Made by a program: the position numbers and the translations under genes | Part shown: positions 8,168 to 16,944 of the stretch, piece after piece | Position numbering within the stretch: position 1 is the first letter of the stretch | Layout of the letters: every line of letters begins with the position of its first letter | Assembly (NCBI GenBank): GCA_000716465.1 | Contig: JNWL01000036.1 | Span: forward strand, 1-64,000 | Direction of reading: 5' to 3' | DNA: 64,000 bases | Source: Streptomyces bikiniensis | GTDB taxonomy: Bacteria > Actinomycetota > Actinomycetes > Streptomycetales > Streptomycetaceae | The notes under the pieces: generated by a model | Databases searched by the model: none | What the model saw: only the letters and a program-made list of their open reading frames with translations | What the model was told of the DNA's origin: nothing

Positions 8168-9104
8168 TCCTCAGTCCGTGCGAACGCCTGCCCCGGAACA
8201 GGGACAGGCCCACCACTCCCATAACGAGCAGAAGTTCCGCAGGGGTCGGGAGCCCGGGCAATCCGTTCAGATTCCGCGGGGACACACTATGCGAAGGGCC
8301 GAGCGCGTCGCCGGAGCCCGCACGGGCGTCCGGCACCCCCGCGAAGGTCTCCCGCTCCTCCAGGCTCCGCCAGTGGCCGACGGGCCAGGCGATCACCACG
8401 GCACGCCCCACGACCTGCTCCTCCGAGACGGTGCCGTGGTCCTTCTCGTCGAGGTGGAAGCGGGAGTCGGCCGAGTCGGAGCGGTGGTCGCCGAGGACGA
8501 AGATCCGGCCCTCGGGGACCTTCACCTCGAAGGGGATGGTGGACGGCGCGTTCCCCGGGTGCAGGTACGGCTCGTCCAGCGGTACGCCGTTGACGGTGAG
8601 CCGCCCGTCCTCGCCGCAGCAGCGGACGGTGTCGCCGCCGACGGCCACGACCCGCTTGATGAGGTCCCGTTCGTCGGCCGAGGGCAGCAGCCCGATGAAG
8701 GTCAGGGCCTGCTTGGCCTGCTTGACGCCGACGGGGTCGTCGGCGGGCGGCACGGGGTCCTGGTGGAGCCAGTTGCCGGGGTCCTTGAAGACGACGACAT
8801 CGCCGCGCTGCGGACGGGAGCCGAACCAGGGGGTGAGCTTGTCGACGAGGACCCGGTCCTGGATCCGGATCGTCTGCTCCATGGAACCGGAGGGGATGAC
8901 GAACGCCTGGACGAGGAAGGTCTTGAGGACGAGGGCGATGAGGACGGCGACCGTGACCAGGATCGGGATCTCCCGGAGCGCGGAGCGCCGCCGGCGCCGC
9001 TTGACCTTGCGGGCGAGCTTGCGCCGCTCGGCCCGCCCGGGCAGTACGGGGCCCTGCTCGGGGGCGTGGCCGGCTCCGCCGGCCGGCCGTCCCCGGCTAC
9101 CCAC
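8088..9104 (-). CDS. sipX: type I signal peptidase SipX
   Basis: This 338-residue signal peptidase has a basic N-terminus (RRKLARKVKRRRRRS), a membrane helix at IPILVTVAVLIALVLKTFLV, the catalytic serine in IPSGSMEQTI and the lysine in IKRVVAVGGDTV. A second hydrophobic segment, LLLVMGVVGLSLF, lies near the C-terminus. The GTG start overlaps the stop of sipW by 8 bp. The four paralogues differ mostly in their tails, which suggests overlapping activity with different precursor preferences. Confidence 0.92.
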   Translation of the reverse strand: MGSRGRPAGGAGHAPEQGPVLPGRAERRKLARKVKRRRRRSALREIPILVTVAVLIALVLKTFLVQAFVIPSGSMEQTIRIQDRVLVDKLTPWFGSRPQRGDVVVFKDPGNWLHQDPVPPADDPVGVKQAKQALTFIGLLPSADERDLIKRVVAVGGDTVRCCGEDGRLTVNGVPLDEPYLHPGNAPSTIPFEVKVPEGRIFVLGDHRSDSADSRFHLDEKDHGTVSEEQVVGRAVVIAWPVGHWRSLEERETFAGVPDARAGSGDALGPSHSVSPRNLNGLPGLPTPAELLLVMGVVGLSLFRGRRSHGLRSGCGGFGRRRTIRTRWAREEGRRGQG

Positions 9105-10017
9105 GGCTCCCCGTTCGCGGGGTCGCGGGCCCCGTCGGATGCCCGCCGGCCGGTGGCGCCGGCACGGCGTCGAAGGCGTCCGTGCCCGCCACCCCGTTCC
9201 AGCGGCCGAAGGGCCAGGCGATCCAGTCGGCGCGTCCGACGACCTTGTCGACGGGGACCATGCCGCCGCCGGGGCTGCCCAGGTGGTCCCGGGAGTCGCT
9301 GGACTGGCTGCGGTGGTCGCCCATGACCCAGAGCCGGTCCGGGGGGACGACGATGTCGAAGGGCACGGCGGAGGGCTGGTCTCCGGGCACCAGGTACCGC
9401 TCCACGACGACGGTGCCGTTGACGGTGAGGCGGCCGTCCTCGTCGCAGCAGACGACCCGGTCGCCGCCGGTGCCGACGACCCGCTTCACGAAGTCGGTCT
9501 CGGCGGGCTCCGCGAGCCCGAGGGCCGCGGCCCCGTCGCGCAGCAGGCCGCCGACGGGGTCGCCCTCGGGCTCCTCCCGCACGAAGGAGCCGGTGCCGTC
9601 GAAGACGACGACGTCACCGCGGCGCGGCTCGTCCCCGAAGCGGTACGCCAGTTTGTTCACCAGGATCCGGTCGCCGACCTGGAGCGTCGGTTCCATGGAG
9701 CGGCTGGGGATCAGGAACGGCTGCGCCACGAAGTGGCTCACGAGCAGCAGGAAGGCCACGCAGGCGGCGCCCACGAGGACCGTGCGCCGCCAGGAGGGCG
9801 CGCCGTCGGTCTCCTCGGAGAACCCGGGGGCCGCGGAGTGCCCAGAACCCCCGAAGCCCGCGGAGTCCCCGGAGTCCGCGGAGTACTCAGAACCCCCGGA
9901 AGCCGCGGAGTCCCCGGAAACGCGCGCGGAGCGCGGCCCTTCCTCCGTACCGGAATCCCTGTCGGGTTCCGCGTCGGAAGAGGGGCCGCGCTCCGTGTGC
10001 TGTGCTTCGGTGTCCAT
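9097..10017 (-). CDS. sipW: type I signal peptidase SipW
   Basis: This is the first gene of the signal peptidase cluster in transcription order (306 residues). Residues 1-75 are acidic and Ser/Gly-rich with repeated SGDSA and GFGGS-like blocks, then a membrane helix (LVGAACVAFLLLVSHFV). The catalytic serine is in IPSRSMEPTLQV and the lysine in VKRVVGTGGDRV. Unlike the other three it has no C-terminal hydrophobic segment. No ribosome binding site precedes the ATG; a TAGGCT box 9 nt upstream suggests a leaderless or very short-leader mRNA. Confidence 0.92.
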   Translation of the reverse strand: MDTEAQHTERGPSSDAEPDRDSGTEEGPRSARVSGDSAASGGSEYSADSGDSAGFGGSGHSAAPGFSEETDGAPSWRRTVLVGAACVAFLLLVSHFVAQPFLIPSRSMEPTLQVGDRILVNKLAYRFGDEPRRGDVVVFDGTGSFVREEPEGDPVGGLLRDGAAALGLAEPAETDFVKRVVGTGGDRVVCCDEDGRLTVNGTVVVERYLVPGDQPSAVPFDIVVPPDRLWVMGDHRSQSSDSRDHLGSPGGGMVPVDKVVGRADWIAWPFGRWNGVAGTDAFDAVPAPPAGGHPTGPATPRTGSRG

Positions 10018-10086
10018 CGCCGGACAAGCCTATCCGGCCTGTCTGTGAGGGGAACCGGAAGCGCGGTGCGTGCCGGGAGCCGGGGC

Positions 10087-10437
10087 TCAGCGGTCGCGCT
10101 TCTCCTTGATCTTGGCGGCCTTGCCGCGCAGCTCGCGGAGGTAGTAGAGCTTGGCACGGCGCACGTCACCGCGCGTCACGAGCTCGATCTTCTCGAAGAT
10201 CGGGCTGTTGACCGGGAAGGTGCGCTCGACGCCGACGGAGAACGAGACCTTGCGGACCGTGAAGGTCTCGCTGACGCCCGAGCCCTGGCGGCGGATGACG
10301 ACGCCCTTGAACTGCTGGATGCGGGAGCGGTTGCCCTCGATGACGCGGACGTGCACGTTGACGGTGTCGCCCGGGCGGAAGGCGGGGAGGTCGGAGCGGA
10401 GCGAAGCCGCGTTGACCTGGTCGAGCAGGGAGGCCAT
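10087..10437 (-). CDS. rplS: 50S ribosomal protein L19
   Basis: L19 sits at the 30S-50S interface. The 116-residue protein contains the family signature [20 protein letters not shown] and the RLKxR-like C-terminus rich in Lys and Arg. ATG at 10437 is chosen because it follows a GAGGAAAGAG site and matches the L19 start; the frame extends 9 codons further. It lies downstream of trmD in the usual rpsP-rimM-trmD-rplS order, but a 128 bp gap containing two hairpins separates it from trmD, so it may have its own control. Confidence 0.97.
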   Translation of the reverse strand: MASLLDQVNAASLRSDLPAFRPGDTVNVHVRVIEGNRSRIQQFKGVVIRRQGSGVSETFTVRKVSFSVGVERTFPVNSPIFEKIELVTRGDVRRAKLYYLRELRGKAAKIKEKRDR

Positions 10438-10453
10438 GGAGGTCTCTTTCCTC

Positions 10454-10540
10454 GCTGATGCCACAGGTCATCAGCGGTACGTTCGAAAGGGTTTCGGAGA
10501 CCGTCCGCTCCTGGCGGCGTCGTTCCCCCTGTGGCAGGGG
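10454..10540 (-). promoter_or_regulatory. structured leader upstream of rplS
   Basis: Two perfect inverted repeats lie between trmD and rplS. GCTGATG pairs with CATCAGC (10454-10475) and ends just before the rplS ribosome binding site. CCCCTG pairs with CAGGGG (10526-10540) further upstream. This may be a leader that controls L19 synthesis; it could also be processing structure in the operon mRNA. Confidence 0.4.
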
Positions 10541-10565
10541 CGCGCGCCGGACGGACGGCAGCGGC

Positions 10566-11387
10566 CTATTCTTCCACGCCCTCGACCCTGCGCCAAAATC
10601 GGCCGCCGGGCTCGGGGGCCCACCCCATCATGGAGAGGATCTCCCGGTCCTTCTTGTCGAAGGCGGCCGGGTCGCAGCGCTCGATGAGGTCGGGCCGGTG
10701 CGCGGCGGTGCGGCGGAAGGCCTCGTCGCGCCGCCAGCGGGCGATCTTCCCGTGGTGACCGCTGAGGAGCACGTCGGGGATGCCCCGGCCGCGCCACTCG
10801 GGGGGCTTGGTGTAGACGGGGCCCTCCAGGAGGTTGGCCATGGCCCCGGGGGCGAAGGAGTCGTCCCGGTGGGACTCGGCGTTGCCGAGGACGCCGGGCA
10901 GGAGGCGGGCGACGGCCTCGGTGACGACGAGGACGGCTGCCTCTCCGCCGGCCAGGACGTAGTCCCCGATGGATACCTCGTAGACCGGCATCCGGGTCGC
11001 GTACTCGTCCACGACCCGGCGGTCGATGCCCTCGTAGCGGGCCGGGGTGAAGATCAGCCAGGGCCGCTCGGAGAGTTCGACGGCCAGCTCCTGGGTGAAG
11101 GGGCGGCCGCTGGGGGTGGGGACGACGAGGACGGGGCCGTGGGCGCCGCCCTCGTACCCGTCGGCGAGGGTCTGGTCGAGCGCGTCGCCCCAGGGCCCGG
11201 TCTTCATGACCATGCCGGGGCCGCCGCCGTACGGGGTGTCGTCGACCGTGTTGTGCCGGTCGTACGTCCATCCGCGCAGGTCGTGGACGTGGACGTCGAG
11301 CTGTCCGCGCGCGCGTGCCTTGCCGACGAGGGAGACGTTCAGCGGTTCGAGGTACTCGGGGAAGATCGTGACGACGTCGAGCCTCAT
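10566..11387 (-). CDS. trmD: tRNA (guanine37-N1)-methyltransferase TrmD
   Basis: TrmD methylates G37 next to the anticodon of a subset of tRNAs using S-adenosylmethionine, which prevents +1 frameshifting. The 273-residue protein begins [16 protein letters not shown] and has the deep-knot SAM site around [15 protein letters not shown] and [16 protein letters not shown], followed by the C-terminal helical domain. Its ATG overlaps the rimM stop by 4 bp. Length and motifs are normal. Confidence 0.97.
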   Translation of the reverse strand: MRLDVVTIFPEYLEPLNVSLVGKARARGQLDVHVHDLRGWTYDRHNTVDDTPYGGGPGMVMKTGPWGDALDQTLADGYEGGAHGPVLVVPTPSGRPFTQELAVELSERPWLIFTPARYEGIDRRVVDEYATRMPVYEVSIGDYVLAGGEAAVLVVTEAVARLLPGVLGNAESHRDDSFAPGAMANLLEGPVYTKPPEWRGRGIPDVLLSGHHGKIARWRRDEAFRRTAAHRPDLIERCDPAAFDKKDREILSMMGWAPEPGGRFWRRVEGVEE

Positions 11388-11962
11388 GCCCGCTCCTCGC
11401 CGGACTCCTCGGAGGAACCGGCCTCGTCCTCGCGGGAGGAGGCGATCTCGGCGCGGTCGTCGATCAGGCCGGGCGGCGGGTCGATCACGGCCCGCTGCTC
11501 CTCCAGGTCGATCTCGGTGACGATCTCCCCGACGAAGGGGATCATCAGCTCGGTGCCGTCGGGGCGTTCGACGATGAAGAGGTCCTGGGACGGCAGATGG
11601 GAGATCTCGGTGATGCGCCCGATCTCGGTGCCGTCGGCGAGGACGACGTCGAGGTCGATCAGCTGGTGGTCGTAGTACTCGTCCTCCTCCTCGGGCATCT
11701 CCGTGGGGTCGACCTCGGCGATGAGGAGGGTGTTGCGCAGGGCCTCGGCGGCGGTGCGGTCGCGGACGCCCTCGAAGCGCAGCAACAGGCGGCCGCTGTG
11801 AACGCGGCCGGTCTCGATGGTCAGCGGCCCGGCGGAGGCCGGGTCGGTGAGCAGGACGGCGCCGGGGCCGAGCCTGAGCTCGGGCTCGTCCGTGCGCACC
11901 TCGACGGTGACCTCGCCCTTGATGCCGTGGGCGCGCCCGATCCGCGCGACTACCAACTGCAC
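11384..11962 (-). CDS. rimM: ribosome maturation factor RimM
   Basis: RimM binds ribosomal protein S19 and assists assembly of the 30S head. The 192-residue protein has an N-terminal RimM domain starting [18 protein letters not shown] and a PRC-barrel around [18 protein letters not shown]. The C-terminal 25 residues are acidic and Ser-rich. GTG at 11962 is chosen because AGGAGAGAG lies 7 bp upstream; longer open frames would include the upstream hairpin. It is translationally coupled to trmD by an ATGA overlap. Confidence 0.95.
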   Translation of the reverse strand: MQLVVARIGRAHGIKGEVTVEVRTDEPELRLGPGAVLLTDPASAGPLTIETGRVHSGRLLLRFEGVRDRTAAEALRNTLLIAEVDPTEMPEEEDEYYDHQLIDLDVVLADGTEIGRITEISHLPSQDLFIVERPDGTELMIPFVGEIVTEIDLEEQRAVIDPPPGLIDDRAEIASSREDEAGSSEESGEERA

Positions 11963-11998
11963 TGCTTCACTCTCTCCTGTCACACAGCTCGTACGACA

Positions 11999-12036
11999 AC
12001 GGGCCGGGGCGGGCTCGTAAGCCCTCCCCGGCCCGT
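11999..12036 (-). terminator. intra-operon hairpin between the KH gene and rimM
   Basis: A 17-bp stem with one mismatch (ACGGGCCGGGG-type arms) and a 4-nt loop lies between the KH-domain gene and rimM. There is no T-run, as is common in Streptomyces. It could attenuate transcription into rimM-trmD or stabilise the upstream rpsP-KH message. Confidence 0.6.
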
Positions 12037-12070
12037 GCCGGCACAACTCAAGGTGATGCTGCCGACCTTC

Positions 12071-12310
12071 TCAGCGGACCTGGTCCACGTCGACGAGGTC
12101 GACCCGGATCCCACGGCCGCCGATGGCTCCCACGACGGTGCGCAGCGCACGCGCGGTGCGGCCGTTGCGGCCGATCACCTTGCCGAGGTCGTCGGGGTGG
12201 ACCCGGACCTCGAGCACGCGGCCCCGGCGCAGGTTGCGCGAGGCGACCTGCACCTCGTCGGGGTTGTCGACGATGCCCTTCACGAGGTGCTCGAGAGCCT
12301 CCTCGAGCAT
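12071..12310 (-). CDS. KH domain RNA-binding protein (KhpA type)
   Basis: This 79-residue protein is a single KH domain with the GxxG-type loop in VIGRNGRTARAL. KhpA-family proteins bind RNA and affect cell shape or ribosome function in Gram-positive bacteria. It starts 2 bp after rpsP, the usual location in actinobacteria, so S16 and the KH protein are made from one mRNA. A strong hairpin follows the gene. Confidence 0.94.
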   Translation of the reverse strand: MLEEALEHLVKGIVDNPDEVQVASRNLRRGRVLEVRVHPDDLGKVIGRNGRTARALRTVVGAIGGRGIRVDLVDVDQVR

Positions 12311-12312
12311 GA

Positions 12313-12756
12313 TCAGGCCTCGGTCGACTCGGTGGACGCGGCCTCGGCCTCGTCCGCCTTCTTGTCGGCCTTCTTGGCCTTCGGGGTGATGGCCTCACCC
12401 TTGTCGTCGCCGCCCTCGAGGGTCTTCGCGAACTCGTCGAACGAGGCGCGCTTCGCCTCCTTGGTGGCGGGGACGAGCAGCGCCTTCTCGGGGGCCGGGA
12501 GGCCCTTGTGCTTCTGCCAGTCGCCGGTGAGCTTCAGGATGGCGAGGACCGGCTCGGTCGGCTGGGCGCCGACGGACAGCCAGTACTGCGCACGCTCGGA
12601 GTCGACCTCGATACGCGACGGGTTGTACGTCGGGTGGTAGAGGCCGATCTCCTCGATCGCGCGACCGTCGCGGCGGGTGCGCGAGTCGGCGACGACGATG
12701 CGGTAGTGCGGCTGGCGGATCTTACCGAGGCGCTTGAGCTTGATCTTGACTGCCAC
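12313..12756 (-). CDS. rpsP: 30S ribosomal protein S16
   Basis: S16 is a small-subunit assembly protein. The 147-residue product starts [20 protein letters not shown] and keeps the core to about residue 85. Beyond that is a charged Lys/Ala/Glu-rich extension typical of Streptomyces S16 ([14 protein letters not shown]), longer than the E. coli protein of about 82 residues. GTG at 12756 is chosen on an AGGAGAC site and on the family start. It is the first gene of the ribosome-maturation operon. Confidence 0.97.
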   Translation of the reverse strand: MAVKIKLKRLGKIRQPHYRIVVADSRTRRDGRAIEEIGLYHPTYNPSRIEVDSERAQYWLSVGAQPTEPVLAILKLTGDWQKHKGLPAPEKALLVPATKEAKRASFDEFAKTLEGGDDKGEAITPKAKKADKKADEAEAASTESTEA

Positions 12757-12911
12757 TGGAGTGGTGTCTCCTGGTCTATGACGTGGTTGGGCACTTGAGA
12801 TGCCACGTGGGGTTGCGGTACTCGGATGCCCGATGGACGCGTCAGCCGGAGGAGAGAGGGGTCCTGTGCGACTGTCGAGTACAGCTAGCCATTGTGCCAC
12901 ACGCCGGGGGG

Positions 12912-13568
12912 TCAGTTGGCGGCGCCCACCGTCTCCGGGATGCGGAAGGGCTTGCCGCAGCCGCCGCAGACGATCGGGGCCTGGGCGAGGACCGACGGGA
13001 CCACGCGCACGTTGCGCCCGCAGTCGCAGACGGCCTTGACCCGCACGCCGCCGCCCGAGGAGCCGTGCCGGGCGGCCGGTCCGCGGAAGGAGCGCTTGGT
13101 GTCGGCGGCGGTGGCGACCGTGTGGGCCTTGAGGGCGCGCTGGAGCCGTTCGATGGTGGGGCGGTAGCGCCGTCTGGCCTCCGCGTTGAGCGTGACCAGG
13201 GAGAAGCCGCTGCTGGCATGCGGCTCCTCGGGGTGGTCGAGGCCCATCTCCTCGGCGATCGCGAGGAAGCGGCGGTTGTGGTAGCGGCCGGCGCGGGAGG
13301 TGTCGCGGACGCCTCTGGCGGCGGCGATGCCGTGGACCGCCTCGTGGAGGAGTCGTTCGAAGGAGAGTTCGGCGCCACAGGCGGACGAGGACTCCCCGAT
13401 GAGGGATTCGGGCGCGGCAAGGTCGGGCAGCTCGGGGTGGTGCCGCTGAATGTCGGCCCACGCCTGTGCCAGCTCTGCGGCGAGAACAGGTGGTGTCGTG
13501 CTCACGTCGGGTACAACGAGCCGGAGTGCCCCCGGGTTCCATTCCGGGGCATCCCAAATATTTTGCAC
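12912..13568 (-). CDS. SprT-like zinc metallopeptidase
   Basis: The protein has the HExxH zinc motif in [14 protein letters not shown] (about residues 74-87), a downstream histidine in RYHNRRF that may be the third ligand, and a C-terminal zinc ribbon made of CDCG and, 20 residues later, CGGC. This architecture matches SprT/Spartan-like proteases, which in eukaryotes act on DNA-protein crosslinks; the bacterial role is not established. The start is uncertain: GTG at 13568 gives 218 residues, while GTG at 13505 would give 197. Neither has a clear ribosome site. It is followed by the rpsP operon on the same strand. Confidence 0.75.
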   Translation of the reverse strand: MQNIWDAPEWNPGALRLVVPDVSTTPPVLAAELAQAWADIQRHHPELPDLAAPESLIGESSSACGAELSFERLLHEAVHGIAAARGVRDTSRAGRYHNRRFLAIAEEMGLDHPEEPHASSGFSLVTLNAEARRRYRPTIERLQRALKAHTVATAADTKRSFRGPAARHGSSGGGVRVKAVCDCGRNVRVVPSVLAQAPIVCGGCGKPFRIPETVGAAN

Positions 13569-13949
13569 TTACCAGTCAGTTGCCATTGATGCGTCCCGAC
13601 GAGGGCCAGTGCGCCGATCTGCGGAGAAGCCGCGCGGGAAGCCACAAGCCCGTACGCAGCGGCGCATACGCCCCGGCGCGGAGCCCGGCTGTGCACGCCC
13701 CCGTCCGGGCGACTCCGCCCCGGCGGCCCGGGGCCCGTCTCCGGAGGTCCCGGGCGTGCGCGCCCCCAGGGGGCGCGCCCTCGAGCGGGCACGAAGTGTT
13801 GCGGGGAGATTACCGGGTCCCCGCGCGCGGGCGCACACCGCCCCTCCCCCGGACGAATCGGTCCGCCCCGACCACTGGACGCGGACCCCGATGCGGAGTT
13901 CCCTGACTACGGGGAGCTGTCGTCCGAGCACTGATTGGGGCGCTTATCC
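13569..13949. other. divergent intergenic region, no gene seen
   Basis: This region separates the SprT-like gene and the methyltransferase, which are transcribed away from each other, so it should hold both promoters. It contains a perfect inverted repeat of 10 bp arms around a single A (13758-13778, arms GCGCGCCCCC and GGGGGCGCGC). No convincing promoter hexamers were identified. Confidence 0.5.
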
Positions 13950-14681
13950 ATGACACCTACGCTCGTCCCGCACCACCCCGCGCGCGACTGGGCCGAGATC
14001 CAGGAACGGATGCTCGTCCCCCTCTACGAGGCGGTGTACGACCGCCTCGGCGTGGACGGGGCCTCCCGGGTCCTCGGCCTGGGCTGCGGCTCGGGCCTGG
14101 CCCTCCTCATGGCGGCCGCGCGGGGCGCCCGGGTGGCCGGCGCGGACCGGGACCACGCGCGCGTGGAGCTGGCCAGGGAGCGGCTCCCGGAGGACGTCGC
14201 CGTCACCGGGGAAGCGCCGGAGTGTGCCCCGTACGACGTGGTCACCGCCTTCCACGCGACGGACGCCCTGCTCCCGGAGCTCGCGGCCGTCACCCGTACG
14301 GCTCAACCTGGCACGACCGTCGTCCTCGCCGGCTGGGGACCCCCGGAGCGGTGCGCCACGGAACCGGTCCTGCGGCTCGCGGCCCGGCTCGCCGACCGCC
14401 GCCCGGCGGCTGGGCTCGGCCCGGACCTGGACGCGCTCGCGGCCGCGGCGGGGCTGCGGCCGGCCGGCTCGGGCCGGGTGGCCTGCCCCTTCGGGTACGC
14501 CGACGGGGCCAGCGCGGTGCGGGGCCTGCTCTCGACGGGCGCCTTCGACGAGGCGGTCCGCGCGACCGACCCCTCCCAGGTGGAGAAGGAGATCGAGGAG
14601 GCGCTCGCCCCGTACGTCCGCCCGGACGGGACGGTGTGGATGCCGAACGTCTTCCGGTACGTGATCGCCCGCACACCCTGA
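13950..14681 (+). CDS. class I SAM-dependent methyltransferase
   Basis: The glycine-rich SAM motif I is clear (SRVLGLGCGSGLALLMAA, about residues 39-56), followed by an acidic residue at the end of strand 2 in VAGADRD. The 243-residue protein has a normal length for a small-molecule or tRNA-type Rossmann methyltransferase, but the substrate cannot be deduced. ATG at 13950 is preferred over a TTG five codons upstream. A 47-bp tandem repeat begins at the last codons of the gene. Confidence 0.82.
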   Translation: MTPTLVPHHPARDWAEIQERMLVPLYEAVYDRLGVDGASRVLGLGCGSGLALLMAAARGARVAGADRDHARVELARERLPEDVAVTGEAPECAPYDVVTAFHATDALLPELAAVTRTAQPGTTVVLAGWGPPERCATEPVLRLAARLADRRPAAGLGPDLDALAAAAGLRPAGSGRVACPFGYADGASAVRGLLSTGAFDEAVRATDPSQVEKEIEEALAPYVRPDGTVWMPNVFRYVIARTP

Positions 14682-14830
14682 GACCCGTACGCCCCGGGGC
14701 CCGCACGCCCGCGACCAGCACGCCCTGAGACCCGTACACCCCGGGGCCCGCACGCCTGCGACCCGTACGCCCTGAGGTACGCACCCCCCTGGGACCCGTG
14801 CGCCTGGGGCAACACGTACGCGCCGCTCCC
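14676..14830 (+). repeat. 47-bp tandem repeat downstream of the methyltransferase
   Basis: Two near-identical 47-bp units start at 14676 and 14723, each beginning CCCTGAGACCCGTAC. A third, degenerate unit starts at 14770. The first unit overlaps the stop codon of the methyltransferase gene. There are no unique spacers, so this is a minisatellite and not a CRISPR array. Confidence 0.85.
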
Positions 14831-14852
14831 CGCGCGCCCTTGGGGGAGCCCC

Positions 14853-16811
14853 TCACTCCCCCGGCCGCTCCGGGTTCGGGCCCACGCCCGGCTCGGGGCC
14901 CGGGGCCGGGCGGGCGATGCCCGCCGCGCGGTAGGCCGCCTCCTCCTCCAGGGTCTCGTTCGCCAGAAGGGCCTCGGCCAGGGCGTCCAGCTTGTCCCGG
15001 TGCTCGTCGAGCCGCCGCAGCGCGACCTCGTAGCACTCGTCGACGATCCGCCGCATCTCCCGGTCGACGGTGTCCAGGGTCGCGGGGGCCGCCGAAAGCC
15101 CGTACGCCTGCTGGGCGTCGCTCGGGATGGCGGTGAGGCGGCCGACGCTCTCGCTCATCCCCCACCGGCCCGCCATCCCCCGGGCGATGTTGGTGACCTG
15201 TTCCAGGTCGCTCTCGGCCCCCGTGGTGATCACCCCGAACACCACCTGCTCGGCCGCCATCCCGCCGAGGGCGCCGATGATCCGGCCGCGCAGGTACTCC
15301 TCCGTGTAGGCGTACTTGTCGGCGTCGGGGGTCGACAGGGTGACGCCCAGGGCCCGGCCGCGCGGCACGATGGTGATCTTCCGGACCGGGTCGGCGCCCG
15401 GCTGGAGCATGCCGAGCAGGGCGTGGCCGCTCTCGTGGTACGCGGTCCGCCGCCGCTCCTCCTCCGGCATCACCAGGGGCCGTTCCGCACCGAGTTGGAC
15501 CTTCTCCAGGGCGTCGGACAGATCGGACTGCGTGACGGCCTTCTGCTCGCGCTTGACCGCGAGCAGCGCGGCCTCGTTGGCGAGGTTGGCGAGTTCGGCG
15601 CCGGTCATGCCGGGGGTCGTACGGGCCACCTGCTCCAGGTCGACGTCCTCGGCGAGCGGGATCTCCCGGGTGTGGATGCGCAGGATGGCCTCGCGGCCGC
15701 CCCGGTCCGGCGGGTTGACGTGCACGATCCGGTCGAAGCGGCCGGGCCGGGTGAGGGCGGGGTCGAGGACGTCGGCGCGGTTGGTGGCGGCCAGGACGAT
15801 GACCCCCTCGGAGCCGGTGAAGCCGTCCATCTCCGTGAGGATCTGGTTGAGGGTCTGCTCGCGCTCGTCGTGGCCGCCCATCCCGGAGCCGCCGCCCCGG
15901 GCCCGGCCGATGGTGTCGATCTCGTCGATGAAGACGATCGCCGGGGCGACCTTGCGGGCCTCGGCGAACAGCTCCCGCACCCGGGAGGCGCCCACGCCCA
16001 CGATCATCTCGATGAACCCGGAGGCGGAGGCCGAGAAGAACGGCACCCCGGCCTCGCCCGCGACGGCCCGCGCGAGGAGCGTCTTGCCGGTGCCGGGAGG
16101 TCCGGCGAGGAGCACGCCCCGGGGCATCTTGGCGCCCATGGCCCGGTAGGCGTCCGGGTTCTTGAGGAAGTCGACCACGTCGTTCAGCTCGCCCTCGACC
16201 TCGTCGATGCCGGCGACGTCCGCGAAGGTGGTGCGCTTCCCGGTCTCCAGCTCGACCGGCTTGGGCGGCTGCTTGCGGCCCAGCATGCCGCCGGCCCCGC
16301 CCATGCCCGCGCTCATCCGGCGGGCGATGAACACCCACAGCAGGACGAGCAGCAGCATCGGCGCGAGCGAGAGGAGCAGGTTGGCGAGGAAGCTGCGCTC
16401 CTGGACGACCGGTTCGGCGGTGACGACGACGTTCTGCCTGGTCAGCTGCGCCCACAGGTCGTCGTCCGCGAAGGCGGGCCGCTGGGTGGTGAACTTGGTG
16501 TAGTCGCCCTCGCCGTCGGGGACGGGCTGCTTGTTCTTCAGCTGCCCCTGGATCGCGTCGCCCTTGGAGTAGATCTTGGTGACGTTCCCGGCGGCGACCT
16601 GCTTGTCGAACTCGGTGTACGAGATCGTCGGGCCGTCGCCGTCGTTGAAGAACGACAGGACGATGTTGGTCAGCAGGTAGACGACGAGCGCGGTGAGGAT
16701 CAGTCCGCCCCAGCCGCCCGGCATCCGCTTCTTCGGCGACGGGGGCGGCGGGGCCCCTTCCGAGCGCCAGGGCTGGTCGGTCCGGTCGCGCGGGGGTGCG
16801 GGGTCGGCCAC
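14853..16811 (-). CDS. ftsH: FtsH-family ATP-dependent zinc metalloprotease
   Basis: This is a membrane-bound AAA+ protease. The 652-residue protein has two membrane helices (about 34-54 and 141-163) flanking an extracytoplasmic segment, Walker A GPPGTGKT at 237-244, Walker B IVFIDEID at 291-298, the second region of homology [20 protein letters not shown], and the zinc site HESGH at 458-462. Classical FtsH has HEAGH, so one non-ligand residue differs. GTG at 16811 follows a GAGGAGAG site. Its place beside ffh, and not in the folate or hpt locus, suggests that it is a second FtsH paralogue. Confidence 0.93.
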   Translation of the reverse strand: MADPAPPRDRTDQPWRSEGAPPPPSPKKRMPGGWGGLILTALVVYLLTNIVLSFFNDGDGPTISYTEFDKQVAAGNVTKIYSKGDAIQGQLKNKQPVPDGEGDYTKFTTQRPAFADDDLWAQLTRQNVVVTAEPVVQERSFLANLLLSLAPMLLLVLLWVFIARRMSAGMGGAGGMLGRKQPPKPVELETGKRTTFADVAGIDEVEGELNDVVDFLKNPDAYRAMGAKMPRGVLLAGPPGTGKTLLARAVAGEAGVPFFSASASGFIEMIVGVGASRVRELFAEARKVAPAIVFIDEIDTIGRARGGGSGMGGHDEREQTLNQILTEMDGFTGSEGVIVLAATNRADVLDPALTRPGRFDRIVHVNPPDRGGREAILRIHTREIPLAEDVDLEQVARTTPGMTGAELANLANEAALLAVKREQKAVTQSDLSDALEKVQLGAERPLVMPEEERRRTAYHESGHALLGMLQPGADPVRKITIVPRGRALGVTLSTPDADKYAYTEEYLRGRIIGALGGMAAEQVVFGVITTGAESDLEQVTNIARGMAGRWGMSESVGRLTAIPSDAQQAYGLSAAPATLDTVDREMRRIVDECYEVALRRLDEHRDKLDALAEALLANETLEEEAAYRAAGIARPAPGPEPGVGPNPERPGE

Positions 16812-16892
16812 GTGACTCTCCTCGGGGCGGCAGTGGCCCCAGTATCGAAGAGCGGGAGGAACCGGGCACCGCGGGCGGTCCGGAGGGATGAA

Positions 16893-16931
16893 GAGGGGCC
16901 CGGAGCGGTGTGACACCGCTCCGGGCCCCTC
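16893..16931 (-). terminator. terminator after ffh
   Basis: A perfect palindromic stem of at least 16 bp (left arm beginning GAGGGGCCCGGAGCGG) lies 14 bp beyond the ffh stop. It has a GC-rich stem and a short loop without a T-run. Confidence 0.8.
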
Positions 16932-16944
16932 CTCGTACCGGCTG

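Noticed and set aside
14676..14830. Possible CRISPR array
   Set aside because: The 47-bp units are directly adjacent without unique spacers and there are no cas genes, so this is a tandem repeat.
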